NCBI RefSeq assembly: GCF_004345025.1
Contig: NZ_CP037745.1
Coordinates: 2,914,001 to 2,978,000 of the forward strand
DNA: 64,000 nt
Reading direction: 5' to 3'
Source of the DNA: Rheinheimera sp. D18
GTDB taxonomy: Bacteria > Pseudomonadota > Gammaproteobacteria > Enterobacterales > Alteromonadaceae
Below are positions 36,224 through 44,752 of this stretch, piece after piece. The position numbers and the translations under genes were made by a program. Under the pieces are notes generated by a model. That model made no database searches. It was not told where the DNA came from and was given only the letters and a program-made list of their open reading frames with translations. Numbering within the stretch: the first letter of the stretch is position 1; every line of letters begins with the position of its first letter.

Positions 36224-39200
36224 ATCTCTTATCGCTATTAATCAACGTTACAAAAGCTCTACACGTATTGATGCAGATAACAGTAACTTATTGCCATTTA
36301 TTGATGACTTTATTCTGCACGGTACAGCTATAAACGTACTTGATACGATAAGCCGTGAATTTAATAGCAGCACTCAACGCGCTTACACTATTACTGGTCC
36401 TTATGGTTCAGGGAAATCAACTGTTGCTCTATTTTTATCTTGTTTACTGTCTACTGAAACAAAACAGCGTAAATATGCATTAAATAAACTACATGGTTCA
36501 CAAGAAATCATCACGGCTTTTGACTCACAGTTTGGATTAAAAAATGGTTGGCAAACAATAAAGCACGTTTGCGGACTTGAAGCTCCAGCTAATAGCATTT
36601 TAATCAGTTTACTTACTGCATTTAATCATAGCTTTTCCGTTGACAAAATTGCTGGCTTTGATGATGCTGAATGTTTATCTCAAATTAAAACCCTACTTAA
36701 TAAACAAAGTGATAAAGAAGACGGGGTTTTAATACTGCTCGATGAAATGGGTAAGGCGCTTGATTACCAGTCGCGGGCTAATAAAGACTTACATTTATTT
36801 CAATCACTTGCTGATATTGTACAACAAGCAAAACGCCCTGTTTTACTAATAGGTTTTTTGCATCAGGCCTTTTCTGATTATGCCAAAAATAAAGATCTCA
36901 AAACACAACAAGAATGGAGCAAAGTTCAAGGTCGTTACCGTGATTTAAGCTTTAATCCATCTATCGATGAGTCACTTATTTTAGTAGGTGATTCAATTTA
37001 TCGTGCGCCAGAAATAACATCTGTAATAGAGTCTCAGCATAAAGATTTAATTGATGTTGTTAGCTCAGCGTTTGCTAATCAAAATAAAAATGTTGAGGCA
37101 TTAAGTAAAACGCTACCTCTTGATCCTATTGTTAGTTTGTTACTAGGCCCAGTCTCTCGTCGTCGCTTTTCTCAGAATGAGCGTAGTTTATTCGGTTTTT
37201 TAGCTTCGCATGAAAAATACGGGTTTAGAGAGTTTTTAGATTCAAATTACGATGAATTAAATACAGCGTTAAACTTATACCGCCCGGAAATGTACTGGGA
37301 CTATCTGCATCATAATTTACACCATTTAATTGTAACATCTCACGATAGTAAGGCTTGGCTAGAAGGTTCAGATGCTATTTACAGAGCTGAGCAAAGAGGC
37401 GGCGAGCTGCATATAGCTATTACAAAGCTGATCGCTCTACTAACTATTTTTGGTTTTCATCATCAACTCCATGCTAAGCGTGATTTTATTCATCAATATT
37501 TTATCTGCCGTGGTTTTAACCATGCAGAGATCAAAAGTGCTATTGCAGAATTAGAAGCTAACACTGTGATTATTTACCGTCAAAAACACGATGCCCTCTT
37601 TGTATTTCAGGGTAGTGACATTGATATAAATAATCTAATAAGTGAACAAATTGAAGTTATTAGTCATGGTGTTGATTGGACCGATGCTTGTGATGTAAGC
37701 CAAAATATTTTAGCAACTGCTCACTACCATCGAACTGGCACTATGCGCTGGGCAAACACTAAGCTACTCAGCAAACTTGATTCGCATGCTGTGGAAAGCT
37801 TGACTGAAATACCGAAGACTGGCGAAGCTTTTGCGTCCTTTATTTTAGCGACTAGTGCCTTTGTTGCTCAAAATATCAAACAGCAAGCACAACAATCGCC
37901 TTTTGTAATAATAGGTTTTATTGATGATTTTACTAATTTAAAGAACGCCGCTATTGAATTAATTGCGCTTAAGCAAATTCTCAGAGAAGAAAAAAAAATT
38001 ACGCATGATTTAATTGCTAAAAATGAGCTAGACAGTCGCATTAAATTTACTCAATCACGAGTCGATGCTGAATTACAAGCTGCTTATAAAAACGCCTCTT
38101 GGACGTATCGTGGTAAAGAATTAGACTCCGCACCTTTAACAAAAGTAGCTTCGCTAATTGCTGATGAAGTTTTTAGTGAGTCACCTGCAGTAATAAATGA
38201 GTTAGTTAACCGCTCGAAACCTTCCGGTAGTGCTAACAGTGCGATTAGAAAACTAATGAACGCAATGTTTGAACATGGCGATAAAAAAGATCTTGGTTTC
38301 GATGACAATTCGTTTCCACCAGAAAAAGGTCTTTACCTGTCTTGCCTAAAGAGTAAAGGCTGGCATTGTGAAACACCCCAAGGTTATTTATTTCCAAGTA
38401 AATGGGGCATTGAAGCACAAAATGCTAACCCTAAAATGCACGCTTTATTTAAAAGTGGTTTTGAATTTATAAAAAACAATTCAGCTAAAAAGCACGTAAC
38501 AATGGCTGAGCTATACGAAATGTGGATGTTACCTCCTTATGGGCTAACTTCAGGTCTTTGTCGTATTTATGGTTTGGCCCTTTTAAAGTCGCTTGAAGGA
38601 CAAGTTGCATTTTATGATTGGGATTCAACTAATCAGTTTATTTTTATTCCAGAACTGGACGAAGAGCTCGTTAATAAAATATACAAACATCCAAATGAAG
38701 CTGGAGTAAGACATTTTGAGATTTCTGAAATACAGAGTCATTTACTCGATAACTTAGCGCGAGCTACTTTAGGTGAAGTAAAAAATGATCAAGCGATCTT
38801 GAATATTGCTAAGCATATTGTCGGCATAGTTCATAAACTGCCCACTTGGGTAAAGAAAACAAGCGGTGAAAGCTTTGTAGGCGATTATACGAATGGCTTA
38901 ACTAAACAAGCTAGAGACTTTAGAAATAAAGTTATCGCAGCCAATGATCCTTATAAACTGATACTTGAAGACTTACCTGCTATTTTTGGATTTCAACAAG
39001 ATGATCCTACACTTGAAGAAAAGCTTGGTCATCACTTAAAAACTGCGATTGAAGACTTAAGTGCTCAGCACGATATTTTATTGACTGGCTTCAAACAAAT
39101 TATCACTAATATGTTGGGCGAAAACTTTAACAGCAATTTAAAAGAACGCTGTGACTTCGTTGAACAAGTAGCTAAACGTCCTAAAGTTAAAGATTTAGCT

Positions 39201-39605
39201 AAACGGCTTTCGCAATATATTGAAGGCAACACCCCGTTTGAACTTGTTATTAATATACTTACTGGTGTGCCAGAGCGAAATTGGACCGATAAACATTTAC
39301 GTAATGGCCTTGATGAGCTGCAAAGCCTATGTATTCAATTTAGACGAATTGAGTCGTTTGGGAACATTCAAGCAAAAGGGACATCTAAACCTTTGGCTTT
39401 TATCACTACCGACAGCAAGGGAAACTATCAAGAATTTGGCAGTTATATTAAACATAATTTAGATAATGACCTTGATGTTAAAAACGCAGTAGATAACATC
39501 CAATCGACCATTTCTGAAATGTCGAAAGAGAAGCAGCTTGCCACTCTTACCAGCTTGTTAACTAATTTAATGGATAAAACTGAGACAGAGGTACTCGATG
39601 ACTGA
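36216..39605 (+). CDS. sspC: SspC-like large P-loop ATPase
   Basis: A 1129-residue protein. Walker A is GPYGSGKSTVAL (61-72) and Walker B is VLILLDEMGKAL (Asp176-Glu177), followed by a sensor-like PVLLIGFLHQAF. The remaining 900 residues are mostly helical, with no second ATP site that I can see. In SspABCD systems SspC supplies ATPase activity and works with SspB and SspD on DNA. It overlaps sspB by eight and sspD by eight bases, so expression is tightly coupled. No frame damage is apparent over 3.4 kb, so the system is probably functional. Codons and base composition are AT-rich relative to core genes. Confidence 0.83.
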   Translation: MSKSLIAINQRYKSSTRIDADNSNLLPFIDDFILHGTAINVLDTISREFNSSTQRAYTITGPYGSGKSTVALFLSCLLSTETKQRKYALNKLHGSQEIITAFDSQFGLKNGWQTIKHVCGLEAPANSILISLLTAFNHSFSVDKIAGFDDAECLSQIKTLLNKQSDKEDGVLILLDEMGKALDYQSRANKDLHLFQSLADIVQQAKRPVLLIGFLHQAFSDYAKNKDLKTQQEWSKVQGRYRDLSFNPSIDESLILVGDSIYRAPEITSVIESQHKDLIDVVSSAFANQNKNVEALSKTLPLDPIVSLLLGPVSRRRFSQNERSLFGFLASHEKYGFREFLDSNYDELNTALNLYRPEMYWDYLHHNLHHLIVTSHDSKAWLEGSDAIYRAEQRGGELHIAITKLIALLTIFGFHHQLHAKRDFIHQYFICRGFNHAEIKSAIAELEANTVIIYRQKHDALFVFQGSDIDINNLISEQIEVISHGVDWTDACDVSQNILATAHYHRTGTMRWANTKLLSKLDSHAVESLTEIPKTGEAFASFILATSAFVAQNIKQQAQQSPFVIIGFIDDFTNLKNAAIELIALKQILREEKKITHDLIAKNELDSRIKFTQSRVDAELQAAYKNASWTYRGKELDSAPLTKVASLIADEVFSESPAVINELVNRSKPSGSANSAIRKLMNAMFEHGDKKDLGFDDNSFPPEKGLYLSCLKSKGWHCETPQGYLFPSKWGIEAQNANPKMHALFKSGFEFIKNNSAKKHVTMAELYEMWMLPPYGLTSGLCRIYGLALLKSLEGQVAFYDWDSTNQFIFIPELDEELVNKIYKHPNEAGVRHFEISEIQSHLLDNLARATLGEVKNDQAILNIAKHIVGIVHKLPTWVKKTSGESFVGDYTNGLTKQARDFRNKVIAANDPYKLILEDLPAIFGFQQDDPTLEEKLGHHLKTAIEDLSAQHDILLTGFKQIITNMLGENFNSNLKERCDFVEQVAKRPKVKDLAKRLSQYIEGNTPFELVINILTGVPERNWTDKHLRNGLDELQSLCIQFRRIESFGNIQAKGTSKPLAFITTDSKGNYQEFGSYIKHNLDNDLDVKNAVDNIQSTISEMSKEKQLATLTSLLTNLMDKTETEVLDD

Positions 39606-40494
39606 AAAGGTTAAACATGTATTAGGCCTTTCTGGCGGTAAAGACAGTAGTGCCCTAGCCTTATTTGTAAAGGAAACTTATCCTGACTTAGATGTTGAAT
39701 ACTTCTTTACTGATACCGGATATGAACTACCAGAAACTAATGAATTTATTGATAAGCTAGAAGAAAAGCTTGGTTATATCCATCGACTAAATGCGCGATC
39801 TTTAAATAACATTGAAGGTCGTGGTGAAAAAGACTTTGCACACTTACTGAAAGCGCATGGTAACTACCTTCCCTCGCAAAGAGATCGCTGGTGTACCGTT
39901 CAAATGAAACTGAAGCCTTTTGAGCAATGGCTGGATAGTTTTATAAAAGATGGTTACAAAATTAAAAACTATGTTGGTATTCGTGCTGATGAGCCTGAAC
40001 GTACTGGCTACATGACTATCGAGAAACCTATTGAGTCGGTATTCCCGTTCAGGGTTCATGGAATTGTAAGAAGTGATATAGAAAATATATTACAGCGCAA
40101 CGGTTTAGAGTTACCTGAGTACTATAAATGGCGTTCACGCTCTGGGTGTACATTCTGTTTCTATCAGAGAAAAATAGAATGGGTTAAGCTAATGGAAAAA
40201 CACCCTGACTTATTTGAAGAAGCTAAAGCTTTCGAAAAAGGCGATGACAATAATACGACTGTGGGTGAACGCTTTTATTGGATGGGGCAAGGCCAACCGC
40301 TCGAAACCTTAGAGGATCCCGAAGTACAAAAACGTATCATTGAGAACCACGAAAAAAAAGTGGAGCGCTTTAATAAAAAGAAGCGACGTAATGCATTACT
40401 AGGTGATTTTGAAGGTTATTGTGAATTTAATGAGCTTGATGATATTTATGATGAGGCTGAAGGCGGCGGTGCTTGTATAACTTGCTACAAATAA
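39598..40494 (+). CDS. sspD: SspD/DndC-like PAPS-reductase-family sulfurtransferase
   Basis: A 298-residue enzyme. The PP-loop SGGKDS at residues 12-17 binds ATP for backbone activation, and VEYFFTDTGYELPET is the following conserved strand. Two CxxC pairs (Cys184/187 in SGCTFCFYQ and Cys293/296 in ACITCYK) could hold an iron-sulfur cluster, as shown for DndC. RDRWCTVQMKLKP is a DndC/PAPS-reductase hallmark. It passes sulfur from the desulfurase to DNA backbones. It overlaps the ATPase gene and ends at a strong terminator that also overlaps the convergent desulfurase gene. Context with DUF4007 and the large ATPase, and absence of dndD/dndE, favours SspD over DndC. Confidence 0.88.
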   Translation: MTEKVKHVLGLSGGKDSSALALFVKETYPDLDVEYFFTDTGYELPETNEFIDKLEEKLGYIHRLNARSLNNIEGRGEKDFAHLLKAHGNYLPSQRDRWCTVQMKLKPFEQWLDSFIKDGYKIKNYVGIRADEPERTGYMTIEKPIESVFPFRVHGIVRSDIENILQRNGLELPEYYKWRSRSGCTFCFYQRKIEWVKLMEKHPDLFEEAKAFEKGDDNNTTVGERFYWMGQGQPLETLEDPEVQKRIIENHEKKVERFNKKKRRNALLGDFEGYCEFNELDDIYDEAEGGGACITCYK

Positions 40495-40499
40495 AGAAT

Positions 40500-40522
40500 G
40501 CGGCTAATTAGCCGCTTTTTTT
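40500..40522 (+). terminator. Intrinsic terminator of sspBCD
   Basis: The 16-base palindrome GCGGCTAATTAGCCGC (40500-40515) is followed by seven T residues (40516-40522). It begins six bases after the sspD stop. It also encodes the last codons of sspA on the other strand, so the convergent genes share it. Confidence 0.85.
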
Positions 40523-41625
40523 ATTGCCGAAACCAAATAATTAATATTTTCATAAGTTATATCATTAGTGAAACTAATACGGAAAGTCTGTTCAGCTTGC
40601 TCGCGGGTTAAACCTAAAGCCGTTAAAACATGCGAGGCTTCAATATCTTTTGAAGAACAAGCAGATCCCTGTGCTAAACAGAGCCTTTGTTCATTATCCC
40701 TAATTAATAAGCTTGCATTTGTATCGGGTAAAGTTAAGGAAATAATGTGCGGCAAAACGTCCCTATTACCGTTCACTTTAAAGTTAATCTTAGAAGCTTT
40801 CAGTTGTTCCAATAAATAACTTCGTATATTGCTTTTCGACAATGTTTGGTAATGCCGAGGAAAAGCATCTATAGCAGTACCGAACCCAAGGATTAGGGGA
40901 GCTGCTATTGTACCTCCTCTAACTCCTTGCTCTTGACCTGCACCATGTATCACAGGCGTGATGTCGCGCTTACGAAGATCTCGAATATAAACTGCGCCAA
41001 TTCCTTTTGGGCCGCCAATTTTATGAGCAGAGAATGACATCATATCTACATTCATTTCATCAACATCAATTGATATCTTACAAAAGCTTTGCGCTACATC
41101 ACTATGAAATAGTACTCCTCTTTTAAAACATATTTCACCAATTTCTGCGATAGGATTAACTGTACCTAGCTCATTATTGACATGCATAACAGAAACTAAA
41201 ATCGTATCTTCTCTTATTACTTTCTCGACACTTCTCGATTCAATGATTCCTTGGGTATTAGGCATAACAATTGAAATATCATAACCACTGCCCTTTAAGT
41301 AATCACAAATTGCAAAAATACACTTATGCTCAGTAGCACCAATAACAATATGCTTTTTATTTGATGCCATTAGACTTGATGGTAGGAGACTTTTAAATGC
41401 AATGTTATTTGACTCTGTGGCACCACTAGTAAAGACAATCTCACTAGGATAAGCACCTATCTCATCAGCCAATTTTTCACGTACCTTATCAATACTTTTT
41501 AATACTTGCTCACCTAGCAAGTGGCTAGAAGAAGAGTTAGCATAGTAAAGCTCAAAAGCTTCTATTAATGATGCTTTAACCTCTGGTAGAACAGGATATG
41601 AAGCAGCTGAATCTAGATAAATCAT
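40504..41625 (-). CDS. sspA: SspA/DndA-like cysteine desulfurase
   Basis: A 373-residue PLP enzyme of the NifS/IscS group. PLP-binding Lys202 is in SFSAHKIGGPKG, the PLP-contacting region is GATEHK (97-101), and the persulfide-forming Cys323 is in LAQGSACSSKD. It takes sulfur from L-cysteine and hands it to SspD for DNA phosphorothioation. Unlike housekeeping IscS it is not with iscU/hscBA, and its AT-rich sequence matches the ssp genes. It runs convergently to sspBCD, tail to tail across the shared terminator. The arrangement gives independent control of sulfur supply. Confidence 0.88.
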   Translation of the reverse strand: MIYLDSAASYPVLPEVKASLIEAFELYYANSSSSHLLGEQVLKSIDKVREKLADEIGAYPSEIVFTSGATESNNIAFKSLLPSSLMASNKKHIVIGATEHKCIFAICDYLKGSGYDISIVMPNTQGIIESRSVEKVIREDTILVSVMHVNNELGTVNPIAEIGEICFKRGVLFHSDVAQSFCKISIDVDEMNVDMMSFSAHKIGGPKGIGAVYIRDLRKRDITPVIHGAGQEQGVRGGTIAAPLILGFGTAIDAFPRHYQTLSKSNIRSYLLEQLKASKINFKVNGNRDVLPHIISLTLPDTNASLLIRDNEQRLCLAQGSACSSKDIEASHVLTALGLTREQAEQTFRISFTNDITYENINYLVSAIKKAAN

Positions 41626-41665
41626 TAAAATACACCTCTACTTTACTTTCAGAAGAATAGCATTT

Positions 41666-42547
41666 ATGCGCGAAAAACGTAAGGTTTTAGCACACCATCC
41701 AAATCTGATAATAAATTTCCTAAACTGCAATAAACACTTATACGTTGGTAATTTAATGGTTATAGATAATCAGTACTTTTTATTAATTCCTTCTCACAGC
41801 GCTAATTTTAATACTTGTTTCTATTGCGGCTGTATTGCGAGCGATCACGATTATGCGCCGCCTTTGCAGTATCTTGAGTTTTATCTGGCAACTAAAGAAC
41901 CGTCTGAGTTTTTAAAAATACCAAGTTGTAACGAGTGTTATGAGCATTTAAAAATGTGTAAAGCGGGCTCGCTTGATGAGCGCAAAGACTTTGCTAAAAA
42001 AAGGCTGGCGAAAAAATACGATAAAGCCCTTACTATTTATGAAATGTGGTCAAAAGAAGAATTAGACGGTTTAGATTTTAGTTTGCGCCACAGTATTGCC
42101 GCAGGTTTGCAACTTGGTGAAGAGGCCACCAACCGCTTATTGTTTCCGGGTTTTAAGTTTGAAGCCGCGGGGCTAGAGCACCAAGTAAATTATGGGCCAG
42201 CACAGCATTTTGATGTGTTCGGCGAGCAATTTACCACATTTAGAGATGCACTAGACTTTGCCAGTAAAGCGTATCGAATTTCTAAAAACACCCTTAAAGA
42301 ATATTTTGCTGACCACGATAATAGCTTTGAAAAAGCGATTATCGCCATCCATAAGGAAGTAGCTGATAAAGCGTTTCAAAAGCAATTAAAAACGCGTTGT
42401 AACCAATTTGCCAAACAGCATAAGCAAGCAGTTATTTTTGTGCACAAACAAGTAGACCGCTATTTAAGTGAAGACGAAGATATGACAATAGATGAAGCGT
42501 TAACGCTGCTGTATGAAACCAGGGTTAAACCAAGCTTAACCCGTTAA
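41666..42547 (+). CDS. HNH-like zinc protein of unknown function
   Basis: A 293-residue protein. An N-terminal domain has CFYCGC, then DHDYAPP, then SCNECYEHL: the CxxC...DHxxPP...CxxC pattern of small HNH endonuclease families. The C-terminal half is charged and helical (ISKNTLKEYFADHDNS, HKQVDRYLSEDEDMTIDEAL) with no domain I recognise. An AGAAGA precedes the ATG. It is divergent from sspA by 40 bases and could share the defence island's role. Pieces of the same gene occur in decayed form at 44611-44671 and 49534-49632, which shows repeated duplication or recombination around this locus. Nuclease activity is inferred only. Confidence 0.6.
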   Translation: MREKRKVLAHHPNLIINFLNCNKHLYVGNLMVIDNQYFLLIPSHSANFNTCFYCGCIASDHDYAPPLQYLEFYLATKEPSEFLKIPSCNECYEHLKMCKAGSLDERKDFAKKRLAKKYDKALTIYEMWSKEELDGLDFSLRHSIAAGLQLGEEATNRLLFPGFKFEAAGLEHQVNYGPAQHFDVFGEQFTTFRDALDFASKAYRISKNTLKEYFADHDNSFEKAIIAIHKEVADKAFQKQLKTRCNQFAKQHKQAVIFVHKQVDRYLSEDEDMTIDEALTLLYETRVKPSLTR

Positions 42548-42902
42548 CTTCTTTACTACCCTTTATTATGTCTAGCGTTAACCGTGCAAAGGAGTACCGG
42601 CTTTCGCCGTTAACGTTGTCTTGTCAAAGATTGCCTATGTCGTTTTCAATATCGCTCACTTTTCTTTAACTTTAAAGCGAGCAACATCATCTTTGCATTT
42701 CATGGTAATAACTCTCAGTTGTTATAATGTTATTCCTATCTATAAGAATAGTTTAACTACCACGACAATAATTAACCAATATCGATGATTAGTGCGTTTG
42801 AAGCTAATGCTAAGCATATATTAACCGCAAGTGGTGAATATTATTGTAAAATCAGAAATTTTAAATATAATCACCGTTTACGATGAATAATAGAGAATCT
42901 TT
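42548..42902. promoter_or_regulatory. Upstream region of hipBA-1
   Basis: A 355-base gap before hipB-1. It has an imperfect dyad TATTC-N10-GAATA at 42731-42750, of the general type bound by HipB (E. coli TATCC-N8-GGATA), and a TATAAT at 42723-42728. I see no gene in it. Confidence 0.35.
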
Positions 42903-43190
42903 ATGGCTAATAAAGTAATTGCGTCGGAAATGCCTACTTCTCCATTTATTGATAATGCTGAGGTGTTAGGCAAACTAATCAAAGCGAAAAGAACAGGGGT
43001 AGGCCTAAAACTGGCTGATTGTGCTGCATTATGTGGGATCGGTATCAATACATTATCCCGTATTGAAAATGGCAATGCTAATTGCACTTTGTCTGCTGTT
43101 TTTTCAGTACTCAATGGCTTAGGGATCAAACTCATTACCAATGAGTTATTAGATCCACAAGACTCCTCTTTAAACGATGAGTGGATTTAA
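42903..43190 (+). CDS. hipB: HipB-type antitoxin/repressor of module 1
   Basis: A 95-residue XRE helix-turn-helix protein: LGKLIKAKRTGVGLKLADCAALCGIGINTLSRIENG is the helix-turn-helix, and NCTLSAVFSVLNGLGIKL is the dimer helix and strand usual in HipB. It would bind and neutralise HipA and repress its own promoter. It lies directly before hipA-1 with a small overlap or a five-base gap depending on the HipA start. A candidate operator lies 150 bases upstream. Confidence 0.85.
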   Translation: MANKVIASEMPTSPFIDNAEVLGKLIKAKRTGVGLKLADCAALCGIGINTLSRIENGNANCTLSAVFSVLNGLGIKLITNELLDPQDSSLNDEWI

Positions 43191-43195
43191 AAGCT

Positions 43196-44551
43196 ATGAA
43201 TACTAAAGTTAAACTCGAATCAGCATATTCTTTAGATGTTAATTATGCTGATACATTAATAGGCACACTGTTTCTAGATAAAACCACCAACTTATTAAAG
43301 TTAAAATATAATGAGTATTGGCAAAAAAATGGCTTTGCAATATCACCTAGTCTCTCTTTAGATAACTTGCATTTGCCCGAAGTAGCATATAACTACTTTG
43401 ACAACGCATTACCCGAAGGCCAAGCAAGAACCTTGCTAGCTGAAAACTTAGGCGTATCCGAAAAAAATGTTTATTCACAAGTACGAGAGCTAGGGAATGA
43501 TCTTGCTGGGGCCATAACATTTAGAAAATTATCACCTCCAAATAACCAACTCAGTACAAACTCTCAAGCTATATTCAGGCATCTAGAACCCGAAGAGTTA
43601 GAAACGCGCTTAGATCATAAAGAAGAGCTTGGATTACTTATTTGGGACGACAAACCGCGACTAAGTGTTGCAGGCGTTCAAGATAAGCTAAACGTGTTTA
43701 TTGACGACCAAAATAACATAGGGTTTGGGGATGGCTTATTATGCTCAACCCATATCATTAAATTTGAAAAAAAAAGTTGCCCAAACCTAGTTCTAAATGA
43801 ATACTTTTGTATGAGATTATCGGCAGCCGCAAAGTTACCTACAGCAGACGTTAAATTTGTTAGGTTTGGAAAACATCCTGCTCTCCTCGTCACTCGATTT
43901 GATCGTAAATATGTAAGTAATATAAATAGAGTTATGCGCCGGCATGTTATTGATGGCTGCCAAGCATTAAATTTACCTAGGGACTATAAATATGAGCGAA
44001 ACTTAGGCGACGGGCGTGACGTAAAGCATATACGAGACGGTGCAAATTTAGAGAGTCTATTCGCATTTTGTAAAACAATGAGTGCTCCAGCTCAAAGCAC
44101 CCAAATACTTATCAACTGGCAGTTGTTCAACTTAATGATCAACAACTACGATAGCCATGGTAAAAACATATCAATATTTTTTGATAAAAACACCAGTAAA
44201 TTTACCCCAAGCTACGATCTCGTTAATGTAGCGATGTTTAATCAATTTAAACACGTATTAGCCATGGCAATGGGCGATGAGTTTGAACCAAACGATATAA
44301 ATGCTTATCAACTAGCTGATTTCGCAGAAACTTGCGGCATCAACAAAAAACTCTTAACACGTTTATTAATAAACTTAGCTGATATAGTTATTGATTTACT
44401 TACCAGTAAGCAGTTAATCAACGCCATGAAAGACGACACACTTATCACACTTAAAGATATTGAATATCTCAATAAAGTAAGTGATAACATTTTAGCTAGA
44501 ACAAGGCACTTACGCTCACAAGCCACTGATATTACAAAAATAAATATTTAA
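43196..44551 (+). CDS. hipA: HipA-family Ser/Thr kinase toxin of module 1
   Basis: A 451-residue HipA-like kinase. N-terminal couple_hipA domain: TLIGTLFLDKTTNLLKLKYNEYW and LPEGQARTLLAENLG. The kinase part has the Ser-bearing loop LSVAGVQDKLNVF, the ATP-site Lys in THIIKFEKK, the catalytic NNYDSHGKNISIF and the metal-binding PSYDLVNVA. HipA phosphorylates a tRNA synthetase (GltX in E. coli) and causes growth arrest and persistence. I chose the ATG at 43196; a GTG at 43181 inside hipB is the alternative. All catalytic motifs are intact. It lies between the HNH-like gene and a decayed piece of the same HNH-like gene. Confidence 0.88.
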   Translation: MNTKVKLESAYSLDVNYADTLIGTLFLDKTTNLLKLKYNEYWQKNGFAISPSLSLDNLHLPEVAYNYFDNALPEGQARTLLAENLGVSEKNVYSQVRELGNDLAGAITFRKLSPPNNQLSTNSQAIFRHLEPEELETRLDHKEELGLLIWDDKPRLSVAGVQDKLNVFIDDQNNIGFGDGLLCSTHIIKFEKKSCPNLVLNEYFCMRLSAAAKLPTADVKFVRFGKHPALLVTRFDRKYVSNINRVMRRHVIDGCQALNLPRDYKYERNLGDGRDVKHIRDGANLESLFAFCKTMSAPAQSTQILINWQLFNLMINNYDSHGKNISIFFDKNTSKFTPSYDLVNVAMFNQFKHVLAMAMGDEFEPNDINAYQLADFAETCGINKKLLTRLLINLADIVIDLLTSKQLINAMKDDTLITLKDIEYLNKVSDNILARTRHLRSQATDITKINI

Positions 44552-44610
44552 GTAGTGATCTAATTTAAGCGTAATTCTACCGCTAACTTCCATTAAAAAT
44601 GAGGGGGACT

Positions 44611-44671
44611 ACCGCGGGGCTAGAGCACAGGGTAAGTTATCAGCCAACACAGCATTTTGATATGTTCGGCG
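44611..44671 (+). pseudogene. Decayed internal fragment of the HNH-like gene
   Basis: These 61 bases align to 42164-42224 of the HNH-like gene with about nine mismatches and no gap, including the shared cores CGGGGCTAGAGCAC and ACAGCATTTTGAT. The flanks do not match. It is a remnant of a second copy, separated from the intact copy by hipBA-1. Confidence 0.75.
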
Positions 44672-44752
44672 TTTTTTTGCTGGCGGGCAAGTAATAGCGG
44701 CAGTATTTGTTAATATGGCTGCGTTGAGCCTAATCATATTAAGTAATGCCAA

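Noticed and set aside
39598-41625. DndACDE-type system
   Set aside because: DndC- and DndA-like proteins are present, but dndB, dndD and dndE are not; DUF4007 and the large ATPase fit SspBCD better.
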